Origin: Chaetoceros tenuissimus
Lineage: Eukaryota; Bacillariophyta; Thalassiosirophyceae; Chaetocerotales; Chaetocerotaceae
Assembly: GCA_021927905.1 (NCBI GenBank)
Contig: BLLK01000077.1
Location: 1 to 64,000, forward strand
Direction of reading: 5' to 3'
DNA length: 64,000 nt
The notes beneath the pieces were generated by a model that saw only the letters and a list, made by a program, of their open reading frames with translations, made no database searches and was not told where the DNA came from. Shown here piece by piece: positions 51,413 to 61,179 of the stretch. The position numbers and the translations under genes are program-made. Each line of letters begins with the position of its first letter. The stretch's first letter is position 1.

Positions 51413-52330
51413 ATGGATAATACATCTGTCAATTCAGGTACTCAAGGTGCCCATAGAAATAGAGCTATGGTGCGCGAGACTAGTACCTCACCAACATCTC
51501 ATTCTGAAGCCATATTTGCTAGTCGGCGCTTTTCTCTACAACAGCAGCGTGCTTCCCTTTCTACAAATGATACCAATACTCCCTACATTCTTCCTCTTCA
51601 TGGAGATCAGATCGGACAAGCTAGATTCCCAATAGGATCCAAAGTTTACGTGTTGGACTCCCTAACTTGTGCAACTGTACAACAATGTTTTATACAAATG
51701 ATTCCAACAGTGAAACTACTTTATGAAGTCAAAACTGACGATGGTGACATTCAAATGCTTTCACAAGATTCTCTCAGGTATGTTGCTCAAGGAAACTCTG
51801 AGGATAGCCGCACAGATATGGCTGTGGCTGGATTGCCAGCGTCTAGAACAGCTCCTCATCAGCGAATTGTTCATACAGCTGCCTCTCGTCCATCTGGAAA
51901 AACTTTTCCAACTTTGCTAAAGGTATCAGGCAAGACAATTACAGCTTTGAAGAAAAAGTATTCTGAAAAGAATAAGAAGCTATCCAGGCAAAAGAAACTT
52001 TTTTCAAAATTAAGAGGAGAAGCTGAATACACTAGAAATATTGCAAAAAATTTGTCAGAATCATTGGAGTGTTCCATCTGTTTCAATACCATGCGAAATC
52101 CATACATTTTACCAACCTGTTCTCATAGATTTTGTGGCAAGTGCATCAAAAAATCTATTCGCACAAATGGAAAGAAATGTCCAATGTGCAGGGAGTATGC
52201 TTGTCTCAAAACTATTCGTGAGGACCAGTTTTTGAGAGAAATAATTTCGAATGCTCTCGTGATACCTACTAATGAGTATCGTGCTGCAGCTAAAAATACC
52301 ATTTCTTCTGGGGGTAATGACGCGGTATAA
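51413..52330 (+). CDS. RING-finger protein
   Basis: About 305 residues from the ATG at 51413. A C3HC4 RING lies near residues 220-260: ECSICFNTM, PTCSHRFCGKC and KKCPMCREY. RING proteins are usually E3 ubiquitin ligases that bring E2 enzymes to targets. The region before it has a Lys-rich coiled coil (LKKKYSEKNKKLSRQKKL), which could mediate dimerisation. The middle (RFPIGSKVYVLDSLTCATVQ) looks beta-rich and may be a Tudor-like or SH3-like fold; this is a guess. No membrane helix. It is intronless in the coding part. Confidence 0.65.
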   Translation: MDNTSVNSGTQGAHRNRAMVRETSTSPTSHSEAIFASRRFSLQQQRASLSTNDTNTPYILPLHGDQIGQARFPIGSKVYVLDSLTCATVQQCFIQMIPTVKLLYEVKTDDGDIQMLSQDSLRYVAQGNSEDSRTDMAVAGLPASRTAPHQRIVHTAASRPSGKTFPTLLKVSGKTITALKKKYSEKNKKLSRQKKLFSKLRGEAEYTRNIAKNLSESLECSICFNTMRNPYILPTCSHRFCGKCIKKSIRTNGKKCPMCREYACLKTIREDQFLREIISNALVIPTNEYRAAAKNTISSGGNDAV

Positions 52331-52539
52331 GGAAAAGCTGGCTTTTATATATTTACATTGATTTCCATATTTTTACATATCTGCATAATTTATACTTTAA
52401 GCAAAAACTGTACATATCTAGAATAATTAAAAAATATTTAATGATGAACGAGCGAGAACGGACATAAGGTAGTGCCATCAGACAGCCAACAAACAATGGT
52501 ACGCCTGGTAGTGCTGTGCGGGAGAGTGTTGTTGTCCAG

Positions 52540-52847
52540 ATCCAAAAGTTAAGGCATTGAGAAAGGCCGTACCAGATTTGCCAAAGCTCCTCGGTTTCTG
52601 GGTGATTGTGCTTTCTGGCGACGAGACTCCAAATCTCATGGATTTGATGGCATCTACAGAAGAACAGGAAGTTAGACCTCGATCATATAGTCGCAACTCT
52701 GCACTTGAGCGAGCTTGTCGAGTGTTTGGTATTGCAGTTAGTGAAAATATAGCTTCTGAAGTTGACAACGCCATGAGAGAGGAAGTCAATGTTGACCATT
52801 ACGTTCAAAATTTGATTGAAGATAGTACTGCAAGCAATACGGAATGA
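52540..52847 (+). pseudogene. C-terminal relic of a 7TM receptor
   Basis: PDPKVKALRKAVPDLPKLLG followed by FWVIVLSGDETPNLMDL matches TRPKVHKLLEQLPHMPYFIG and LLIVILSGGEVPSM of the receptor at 41565, that is, the part just after TM7. An acidic tail (REEVNVDHYVQNLIED) follows. Upstream of about 52540 no TM segments are found, so only the C-tail survives. It could also be an exon of an unseen spliced gene, but no acceptor is convincing. Confidence 0.5.
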
Positions 52848-52927
52848 GAAGAAAATATAGCACCCAAAACTCTATAAATGAGATGTATATAAAAGAATCT
52901 TTACTGACTTTTATCTTTATTCGAAAC

Positions 52928-55900
52928 TTATACATCATTTCCAAATGTTTCTTCAATATAATCGAGATCATTCTGAATCACTATATCATCTCCGCTAAAA
53001 CTTACCCCTTGTGCTCTTTTCTGATGAGTAGCATCGTCATCTACGCCATTTCTTTGCTCGAGAGCAGTTTCAGTAGCCAGCTTATCATCCGATAAGCCGA
53101 AATTATGTTCCTCGTCCGTAGCATCATCATTCATGGAACTTTGCTTGAGAGTGTCAGCCGATAAACCAAAATTATGTTCGCTGGCAACACTTTTTTCGAG
53201 ATGTATGTCATTCAAATCATGAAAGCCAATACTCTCATTCTTGTTGGTGTCTTCTACATGCATCGATCTTGATTTCGAAGACGATTCATATTTGGTACTT
53301 TGTGCCATTGTGTACTTTGAAGTGGCCTTTGAGATCGCTGCATTAGAGATAGCATCTTTCCATGAAGGTTCACATCGCTGCTGCCTCAAAGTACTTTTTC
53401 TTGGGCGTGGACGGGGAGTCAAATTATTTTGTTGGTCAATGTTATCACATCCGGAAAGAATGACTCTCTTGAGAGCAGTGAAATATGAAATGTCATATTT
53501 TGCTCGAAGGCCCCTGACTCTTGGTCGAGTAAAGATCAACACATTGATAGTTCCTTGCAAAGGGCGAATGGTCCTTGACAACTGCTGTAAAGCGAAAGGG
53601 ATGCTTGAGCTCCCTGCCACTTTCATGGACTGAACTATGATTGCAGGTGTATAGCATATAAGAAAGGCAAGAGCATAGCAAGTAGCTTGGGTCAAGAAAA
53701 CTCTGGCACTGGAAGAACCATTTTCTGCAGTCCTACTTGTCCTATCCGAATTCACTCTATTAGATAACCGAACTGATACTCTTCTAATTCGCGAAAGATT
53801 CGCTCTTCTCTCTTGTCTTCGAACAGTGACATAAATGTTAAGTAAAATGAATACAGTCGCCAAAATACAGAGAATCAGAATCACTCCAAAAATAATGTTT
53901 AGAAAAGAAGCTATAGCGCCTCTTCGACAAGGTACATCTTGATCTGTTCTACATGTGAGTGGATAAGGACTAAGCCAGTATAAGCGTGTTCCATTTGGAT
54001 TCAAACTCTGGGAAGCTAATGCTGTGATCAAGAAAATAGTTGCACAGACTAAAAAAAAGAGAATATATTGAAATTGTTAGTTGAATCTTTCGATAAAATG
54101 AAAACCCGACGAAAATTCATTTTGTATCCTTACCAAATGGAATGAAATGAAGTTTTGGCTCCACTTTCTGCCTCAATTTTCTTTCTCTGTAGTTGTATTT
54201 GATGAAATAAAGGTAGTAAACTGATAGACAAACATTATACATGTGTGACGCAATCATACCTGAAAATGAGTTAGTTGGTGTTAGATCAACAAATTTTTCT
54301 CATGACGGCACCTTTTTTCGATACCCGTAATCTAAATAGAAAACTCACCAAAGATCATAATAGCAGTCAACACAACTGCAGAAGAATGATTTCCGATACT
54401 TCCCCATGGGGGTGATATAGAATCTTCTTGCCATTCCTTTGAATTTGATCGGAAAGGAGCCATCATCGTTCCGAAAGCTAATAAGATATCGTATGTTGTC
54501 ATGGCAAAAATAATTCTTCTGTATGAGTTCTTAGCAAGTATGAAAGTTACTACGATTTCGGAAACAATTGAGAATTGTGAGTTCAGAATCAGTTCAGAAA
54601 AGTTTAGAATTTTTTAAAAATAGTTCAGAATTTTTCAAAAATAGTTCAGAAAAGTTCAGAAATTTTCAGCTTCACGTACTTGCATGGTATAGATTTCCAC
54701 GTACAGCAAATCACAGTACTTGCATGGTACATTTTTCTACCTTTTTGTAAAAATGAATGATGTTTCCACCCCTGCCTTTAGCTTATGCTATTGTGTGCTG
54801 ACATATGTATGTTTTCTATCGACCTTTGGAATCGAAAATAGACTAGTAAGGTACAATATAGGAGTGATTGATTCGACGTCATTGGTTTGAATTTTTGTCT
54901 GAATTTGAAATTCGAAATGTCTCACATCGCTTGGTCTCACTCTCGGCTAAAAACAAGAAACGCAAATCAATCGATTGAATGGATCCACCTCCATGGATCC
55001 TGCTAATCAAAGAGCACAACATAGGAGTGCTCTTGGTCTAAGCAGAGAACTACAGCAAGACAGAACTGATCATCCGTCCTCACCTTCAAGAGGAGGTTCA
55101 AGAGGATACCCTCTATGGTTCCGCCTTCGGGTATTGGATGCAGTCCATACAGTTGGTGTTGAGCAGGCTTCAGAACAGTATGGAGTGAGTGCAGCTAGTA
55201 TTTATAGATGGCAAGGGCGAGTTACTCCATACAGAATGACAGGTGGAGAAGAAAGAGCTGATCTTGTTGGTTATGATCTTCTTCTCTTAGCAATCGTTGT
55301 TACAATTTTTCCGTGTGCTACTTTAGACGAAATGGCTACATTCATTCTTGCGAATGGAGGAGATGTCTACTCCAATGAGCAAATCTCTGAAAGGCTAAAG
55401 GAGCTTCAAATTACAAGAAAAAGATGCGCAAAGGAAGCATACGATGCCTTTAGTGAGAGGACACAGAGAAGAGTTCGGTGGTTCATGACATTGCCACCCC
55501 CACTCGGTGTTTACAGAGTGTTGATGCAAAGACTTATTGATATTGATGAAACAGGTTTTTATCTGAAATCTTGCTCATCAAACTATGGAAGAGGATTAAT
55601 ATGCGAAAGGGTTCGGAACCCTAGTCATTACATTAGAAATGCGCTAAGAGTGAATGTTATACTTGCAATCGAACCAGGTGATCCACGGTTGCCTGCAATT
55701 GTTGACGGTTCTATAGAGAATCCACGACGATGGATGAAAATTACTCTTCAAAATATTGATCAGCATGTTTTTGCAGACTTCCTCGATGAGACCTGTACAG
55801 ATGTAGAAAATAATCCGGTCAACAATGGTCTTGATGATGACCGCATTTTTATGTGGGACAACCTTACTGCACATAAGACAGCATTGGTTATAAACACAGT

Positions 55901-58709
55901 AGAGGGAAGGGTTTCAAATAACAACTTTCAGACAATGAATAGACCACCATATCATCCGAAACTTGCGCCAATCGAGTATGTTTTTTGTGAGCTTGCATGT
56001 GAGCTTTCGCGAAGAGCAAGACGTGATTGGGATACTGCTAGATTACAGCAAGAAATAGCCGTCATTATTGGACAGTTGGGGCGAAACGGAAAGTTTTGGA
56101 ATACATTTCGTCATTGCGGTTACCCTTTTACTTAAACTAATAGATACATAAAGTAATTATAATGATGATGATGATCCCCAGATTTATTTTACAAGTTTGG
56201 ATCGGATTTGTAAAAACCATCTACCATTTCAAGTAAATCTTCTGCACTCTGGCCACTTTTTGCATAGGAATTTGCGCATTTGAGGACGACTTCATCTGTC
56301 TCTTGAAGAATGCCCTTTCCAATACGCCCTACTCCTTGTGAAATCTTTCTCATCGATTTAGGGGAAATAGTTGCAGTGGCATGAAAGAGATGCTCATCTT
56401 CCATTTCTTTCAAGAGAGCGAATCCAGCATCGTTCTCAATGCTGACAGAACGAGATTCACCTGTCATTGGAGTCGGAACTAGAAGTGGTTCAAGACGATT
56501 TCTTCCGTGACGTCCTCCTGTGCGAGCCATATCATAGTTCAGAGTATCAGTGGGGGTTGGCGAATCAGGGTGTTGAACTCCGTATTCCAAAGGTCGATGC
56601 GCATTCGAGTTGTAAATATCGTTATCCATCTTTCTCTTCTTGTTCTTCTTCTTATTTGCTCTATGTGCTGCAATGTTCATGCCATTGAATTCGCTGGTCA
56701 AAGTCGTTTCTTTTTGAAATTCGTTTCTATTGCGAATATCATTTAGACTACTAGAATGGAAAACATCAACTGCAGTCATACTATATGCGTTTTGCTCCGC
56801 CTCTTTTTTCGAGAGATTTGAAAAGTCAATGTCAAGATTATGACGATGAGCAGCAAAGGTCAAAGCGCATTGATCTTTCAAACCGGATAGACTCATAGCT
56901 GTAAAGCAATTTGTACGTAAGCTTTGGATTAAACAAATAGAATCATTGGATAAAGCACTTACCCTTCTTCTTTTCGTTTGCTGCTGATTCCTTCTCTTGC
57001 TCTCTTGCAAGTTGAGTTTGCTCAGCAATCTTGGTAAATTCATCACCTTTGAAGAACAAGCTGCAAGTGCAATGGCAAATATCACAGGTACACTTGCATG
57101 TCTTTGTATCAATGTTTGGATTGATACTTTCCGGATCATTATCGCATTTTCTTGTGATCTCAGTTGCCTGTTTGCATTGCAAACATCCGGTTCCGTCCTG
57201 TCTTGAAAGGCAGTTTTGCATGCAACAGAGACATGCATACCTAACTGTTTCGTACTTTGGATTTTTAGGTTTCGGAATCATTCCTTTTTGTCTTTTCGAA
57301 GCACTGTTGGTTTTCTTTTTGAAATCTTTCATTTCCGCTTCAAAGGCTACTCGCTTGGCTTCGTTCTCCCTGTTGATTTCTTCCAGAGACTTCCCATGCA
57401 CAACTAGAAATGAATGTTTACATCCTGGGCATGATCTTTTAGAAAAGCGTTCCATAGCTACTTCAGTGCCTCCTTCCATCATATTTTCGAATTTGTATTC
57501 TTGAGCTTCTTGAACCAGTGGCATGCCTTGTGGCTGAGCTCCAATCTTCTTACCACTACTGCGAGCCTTTTGCCTTTGCGTATCGGTGAACGTTGCATAA
57601 TGAGCCTTGACTTCTTCGTCAACAAATTTATTGAAAACAACTACACCTGCCGGAGCTTGTTCCATGTCCTTTTCGCTTTTCGATTCAAGCATCTCGATCA
57701 ATTTGCACAGCATTCTCGCTATATCTTGCAATCCAGTTGTTTGTTTCATGGATTTGATTTGATTCACTAGTAATTCACGCATATTCTTGTCAGACACAAG
57801 AAAACTCATTGCAATCTCGTCATTTCCAACCCTCTTTAGAACTTCTTGTTTCCTAACTTTGTTGAATCCGGTCCCTTGTCCGGTCCTACCTTTCAGTGTT
57901 TCATAATACGGATGGTCCTTTGCAGGAGGCTGACGAGAACTTGATGATGGTGGTTGCTCCTGTGGAAGAGGAGGAGGAGGAACGAGTGCTGCTGCCGCTG
58001 TTGTGGAGTCGGCATTTTGGGTTGCTTCCTCTACTATCTCTTGCATAATGCCTTCACTATCAAAGTAGAAAGAATCTAGTGCATCACTCATTGTCTTTGT
58101 TTTGAATAGAGTGGTTTTCTATCGAATAGTGATTAATGAAACTAGAAACTGTTCGCAGTCATCGGCGGTCGGTGTCAAAATCAAAGAAGAACTGAGAACA
58201 GAAGGAAATAGATTTTGGATACTAGCAATAGGCACTCTATCTCAAGTTAGAGTGTCTTTATAGATGAGTTAAAATTCTGGGAGATTTATTTGGCGCAAAG
58301 GTACGGGAAAATCTATACCATGCAAGTACGTGAAACTGAAAATTTCTGAACTTTTCTGAACTATTTTTGAAAAATTCTGAACTATTTTTAAAAAATTCTA
58401 AACTTTTCTGAACTGATTCTGAACTCACAATTCTCAATTGTTTCCGAAATCGTAGTAGAAAGAAAGTTAACATGAAACTTGTAAGAGAAGAAGCCTGGTG
58501 TATCTATTCTATATGGCACTATATCAGCTCCCCGAAAGAACAAGATTCTTGTAGCTACCTCGGCCGTCTTTTCGTACCTTCAATTTTGTTTTAGATTTCA
58601 ACATTGTAACACATATTGTGATGCCAACAAGAAATGATATGAAAGCAGATACAGAAGGAACAATAATTACTGCTCTTTCTCTAGCAATATTTCGATTAAG
58701 CTCTACCAT
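52928..58709 (-). CDS. Seven-transmembrane receptor-like protein (7TM-2), four exons, transposon in intron 1
   Basis: On the minus strand: exon 1 58709-58578 (TM1, SVSAFISFLVGITICVTML), exon 2 54529-54349 (TM2, start of TM3), exon 3 54259-54134, exon 4 54048-52928. Total 1560 bases, 519 residues, frame intact throughout. Intron 1 (54530-58577, donor GTACGA, acceptor TGCTAAG) is 4048 bp because it contains the DDE transposon at 54550-58455; without it and one TA it would be 140 bp. TM3 ends in YYLYFIKYNYRERK, TM7 has RPLQGTINVLIFTRPRV, the signatures shared with the other receptors here. The C-tail is long, Ser/Asn-rich and contains a repeat EEHNFGLSDDK/SEHNFGLSADT. If splicing copes with the insert, the gene can still work. 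Confidence 0.72.
54550..54706 (+). repeat. Left terminal inverted repeat with GTTCAGAA subrepeats
   Basis: Starts CTACGATTTCGGAAACAAT. Carries at least five GTTCAGAA or TTCAGAA units within 54580-54670. Matches 58299-58455 in reverse complement. A second CAGTACTTGCATGGTAC copy lies just inside, near 54714-54730. Confidence 0.82.
54993..56135 (+). CDS. DDE transposase of the IS630/Tc1-mariner superfamily
   Basis: About 380 residues from the ATG at 54993. An N-terminal homeodomain-like helix-turn-helix (FRLRVLDAVHTVGVEQASEQ, YGVSAASIYRWQ) would bind the inverted repeats. The catalytic acids are visible: Asp185 in IDETGF, Asp289 in MWDNLTAHK and Glu328 in KLAPIEYVF. Thirty-eight residues separate the last two, longer than the 34 of Tc1. 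The PPYHPKLAPIE string is the family's PxxSPxLNPIE box. The frame looks complete, so the copy may be active. Confidence 0.85.
   Translation: MDPANQRAQHRSALGLSRELQQDRTDHPSSPSRGGSRGYPLWFRLRVLDAVHTVGVEQASEQYGVSAASIYRWQGRVTPYRMTGGEERADLVGYDLLLLAIVVTIFPCATLDEMATFILANGGDVYSNEQISERLKELQITRKRCAKEAYDAFSERTQRRVRWFMTLPPPLGVYRVLMQRLIDIDETGFYLKSCSSNYGRGLICERVRNPSHYIRNALRVNVILAIEPGDPRLPAIVDGSIENPRRWMKITLQNIDQHVFADFLDETCTDVENNPVNNGLDDDRIFMWDNLTAHKTALVINTVEGRVSNNNFQTMNRPPYHPKLAPIEYVFCELACELSRRARRDWDTARLQQEIAVIIGQLGRNGKFWNTFRHCGYPFT
56189..58091 (-). CDS. Cys-rich passenger protein of the DDE transposon, two exons
   Basis: On the minus strand, exon 1 is 58091-56963 and exon 2 is 56898-56189; the 64-bp intron (donor GTAAGT, acceptor TTTACAG) is phase 1, giving 612 residues. 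The N-terminus is acidic and Pro/Ser-rich. The middle has SCPGCKHSF and then a dense cluster, YACLCCMQNCLSRQDGTGCL, CKQ, and CKCTCDICHCTCSLFF, a likely multi-zinc or disulfide module near residues 285-350. Exon 2 adds a basic stretch (NKKKNKKRKMDND) that looks like a nuclear signal. I recognise no family. As it lies between the inverted repeats and is convergent with the transposase it belongs to the transposon. It could be a DNA-binding accessory, a regulator or captured host cargo. Confidence 0.7.
58299..58455 (-). repeat. Right terminal inverted repeat of the DDE transposon
   Basis: Reverse complement of the left arm (54550-54706), ending at the TA 58456-58457. The match is nearly perfect for about 140 bases and then fades. 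Confidence 0.82.
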
Positions 58710-59151
58710 GATTCAATTATTTTTTGTGTGATTTTACTTTCTCCGAAAATCTTCACGTTGCAAAGGAGGAGATCGAAGGTTCTTGGCATCAACTGCAATG
58801 AAAGCAACCTTTCTGGAGGTCATTTCAAGAGTAAAGTGACAAAGTCCCGTCAGGACAGGCCATTTCAATCTTGTCTTAAATTCAAATACCATGTTTTCTA
58901 CGTACGCGAATAAAATATCAGAGAATTACATCAGAGCTCGCACACAAAGGAACCGAACCTTCAGGTCTGCCTTCCCTAACCATCATACTATTAAGAAATA
59001 AACAATGTAAAAATAAAAAGAAAGAAAAACGATTGTGAGAATGATTATACAATGGATATTATAATTCTTATGATTTCTAATCCTAACCCTGAGAAAAATA
59101 TTCAAAATGGTGTATTACATTATCCATAGATTCCCTATGCTTATGTTTGCG
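58710..59151. other. Upstream region of the 7TM-2 gene
   Basis: Short frames only, e.g. 58728-58913, with no resemblance to any family. Presumably promoter sequence for the receptor to its left. Confidence 0.4.
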
Positions 59152-59797
59152 AATGATGCATGCAATTTTCAATCATGCATGAGGCGACGTTTGAGTTCAA
59201 CTTCAAGAGGGTATTGAAAAAAATTCACTTGTCAGCTTATCTTTTCCTGACACTTTTTCTAGGCATACTGATACCTTCATACTTTTGTAGAAGAGATGAT
59301 TTTGAATCTTTTCCATGCAAGCTTCCCACTTCAGCTCGAACCTTCCCACTTCCCATGCAAGCTCGAACCTTCCCATGCAAGCTCGAACCTTCTCATGCAA
59401 GCTCGTTTCGAACAGATGAAACAAATGGATGTTCATCTAATATTAGCAAAGAGATTATACAGACAATGATGCATGCAATTTTCAATCATGCATGAGGCGA
59501 CGTTTGAGTTCAACTTCAAGAGGGTATTGAAAAAAATTCACTTGTCAGCTTATCTTTTCCTGACACTTTTTCTAGGCATACTGATACCTTCATACTTTTG
59601 TAGAAGAGATGATTTTGAATCTTTTCCATGCAAGCTTCCCACTTCAGCTCGAACCTTCCCACTTCCCATGCAAGCTCGAACCTTCCCATGCAAGCTCGAA
59701 CCTTCCACTTCCCATGCAAGCTCGAACCTTCTCATGCAAGTCGTTTCGAACAGATGAAACAAATGGATGTTCATCTAATAATTAGCAAAGAGATTAT
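59152..59797. repeat. 313-bp tandem duplication with an internal 20-bp minisatellite
   Basis: The segment starting AATGATGCATGCAATTTTC at 59152 recurs at 59465, offset 313. Inside each copy the unit CCCATGCAAGCTCGAACCTT is repeated two to four times with TTCCACTTC variants; the second copy has one unit more. Open frames in it (plus and minus strand) simply reflect the repeat and are not called. It lies 3' of the receptor gene at 59890. Confidence 0.8.
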
Positions 59798-59889
59798 AGT
59801 CAGACTTGAAAGTTGTTTCCAAATACAAGACACCAAAGGGTAAATCAATAAATGTTGATTTACACGAAGCACAGAGTCAATGCACTTTT

Positions 59890-61179
59890 TCAATATGGAC
59901 TAGAAAACACCGATCTTTGATTCTCGACAGAGTTACCTGGATCTTGAAAAAAATTCTTCAAGATATTTTCATCGACACTTTCAGTTTCGCGTATAGAATG
60001 TTGCACCGAGAGATCTTTACTTTTGAGACCGTTTTCACTTTCCTCCGCACTTATTTCCTTACTTGGAAGACTTGGTAAACTCGTAAATTCCAAACCTCCT
60101 ACATCCATGTTTTCATTATTGTACTCTTGTAGCGCGGATATGAAACGCCGAAATGTTTTGTCATGTTGAATTATCTCAAGATTATCAACAAATTCATGGT
60201 TATCGTCAACTTCCCAAGGCTTTAATACAGATATTTTGAGTGCTGTCGTTGATGTTGATTGATTGAGTTTCTTGTGAGCATAAACCTTGTGATATAAGAA
60301 AATGAATAGATGAAAAAAACCTTGCATTGGAAAGAAGAATAAAGTGAGCGCATTCAGGATTCTATTGTCTTGAACAAAAACATGAAGACATGGAAAGATC
60401 CATGTTAAAATGCATGCGCATATATACATGAATGCTTGCCAAGCAAGATTTGTTGTGTCAGAATGAAGCTGAGGTCTTGATAATTCAGCTTCGGCTACTT
60501 CAATGTGTTTCCTTGCAGATTGGACAATGAGAAACATTGTAACGCATAAAACTAGAAATTGCAAAGAAGCAAATCCAGTATTGAAATATTCATAAACAAA
60601 CCAAGCAGTGCTTGTGGAATCGTCCAGCTCAGCAACTATACATTCTTCATCTTGTTCTTCTGTTGACAAGAGGCATTCTTGAGGATAAAAGGGATCTATC
60701 ATACAAAATGTAAAGTATGGAGTAGGATTGAAAATTCCATTGAATGCGTAGTAAATTGGCTGGAAAAGCGTAAGCGGTATCGCAGTCAGTAGAAATATAG
60801 GTTCAGCTCGAAGTCTAAATTTAGCATTGGAGACATTGTATCGGATAGTGCAAAGATAGTAGACATTCAACATAATGTTTGACAACAGGACAAGACCTAG
60901 GCTAAACAGAATGATGGATGCTTGTGCCTGACAGGTCCTTGTTGTTCCATAGCTAGGACTCGCAAAGTCATATTCTACATCTTTTGGCATAGGTATCGTA
61001 GTAAGTGCCATAGCTACAGAAGCAATTGAATCCCAAAAGCTCATGAAGAACATGATGCGATGATAAGGTGTGTTTTGTTTCGATCGCAGAATAATGATCA
61101 TAATTAGACATGAAGATATGAAAGAGAGAGAACCACTGACAGAAGTCAAAGCTGTCCCAGCTCCTGTAAATGCAATCAT
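59890..61179 (-). CDS. Seven-transmembrane receptor-like protein (7TM-3), intronless
   Basis: The 429-residue protein has seven TM segments: TM1 SGSLSFISSCLIMIIIL, TM2 RIMFFMSFWDSIASVAMAL, TM3 SIILFSLGLVLLSNIMLNVY (starting after a Cys in RTCQAQA), TM4 IFLLTAIPLTLFQPIYYAF, TM5 GFASLQFLVLCVTMFLIV, TM6 AFMYICACILTWIFPCLHV and TM7 with FFFPMQGFFHLFIFLYHKV. TM3 ends YYLCTIRYNVS, as in 7TM-1 and 7TM-2. The C-tail is acidic and Ser-rich. Unlike its neighbours it has no introns; a short exon further upstream cannot be excluded, but the frame already contains TM1. Ligand unknown. Confidence 0.72.
   Translation of the reverse strand: MIAFTGAGTALTSVSGSLSFISSCLIMIIILRSKQNTPYHRIMFFMSFWDSIASVAMALTTIPMPKDVEYDFASPSYGTTRTCQAQASIILFSLGLVLLSNIMLNVYYLCTIRYNVSNAKFRLRAEPIFLLTAIPLTLFQPIYYAFNGIFNPTPYFTFCMIDPFYPQECLLSTEEQDEECIVAELDDSTSTAWFVYEYFNTGFASLQFLVLCVTMFLIVQSARKHIEVAEAELSRPQLHSDTTNLAWQAFMYICACILTWIFPCLHVFVQDNRILNALTLFFFPMQGFFHLFIFLYHKVYAHKKLNQSTSTTALKISVLKPWEVDDNHEFVDNLEIIQHDKTFRRFISALQEYNNENMDVGGLEFTSLPSLPSKEISAEESENGLKSKDLSVQHSIRETESVDENILKNFFQDPGNSVENQRSVFSSPY

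Larger units (their letters stand above)
54550..58455. mobile_element. 3.9-kb DDE (IS630/Tc1-mariner-like) transposon carrying a passenger gene
   Basis: Terminal inverted repeats of about 155 bp (54550-54706 and 58299-58455) begin CTACGATTTCGG and are almost identical, with one clear mismatch in the first 140 bases. The element is bracketed by TA on both sides (54548-54549 and 58456-58457), the target duplication of the Tc1/mariner/IS630 group. Inside, on the plus strand, lies a DDE transposase, and on the minus strand a spliced Cys-rich gene, convergent with it. The inverted repeats contain several GTTCAGAA subrepeats. The near-identity of the ends and intact genes suggest a young, possibly active copy. 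Two-gene elements of this group are unusual. Confidence 0.85.

Noticed and set aside
54568-58473. Matching short frames in both arms of the DDE transposon
   Set aside because: They are the two inverted-repeat arms read in opposite directions, not genes.
59160-59774. Plus- and minus-strand frames over the 313-bp tandem repeat
   Set aside because: Repeat units without stops in several frames produce them; composition follows the minisatellite.
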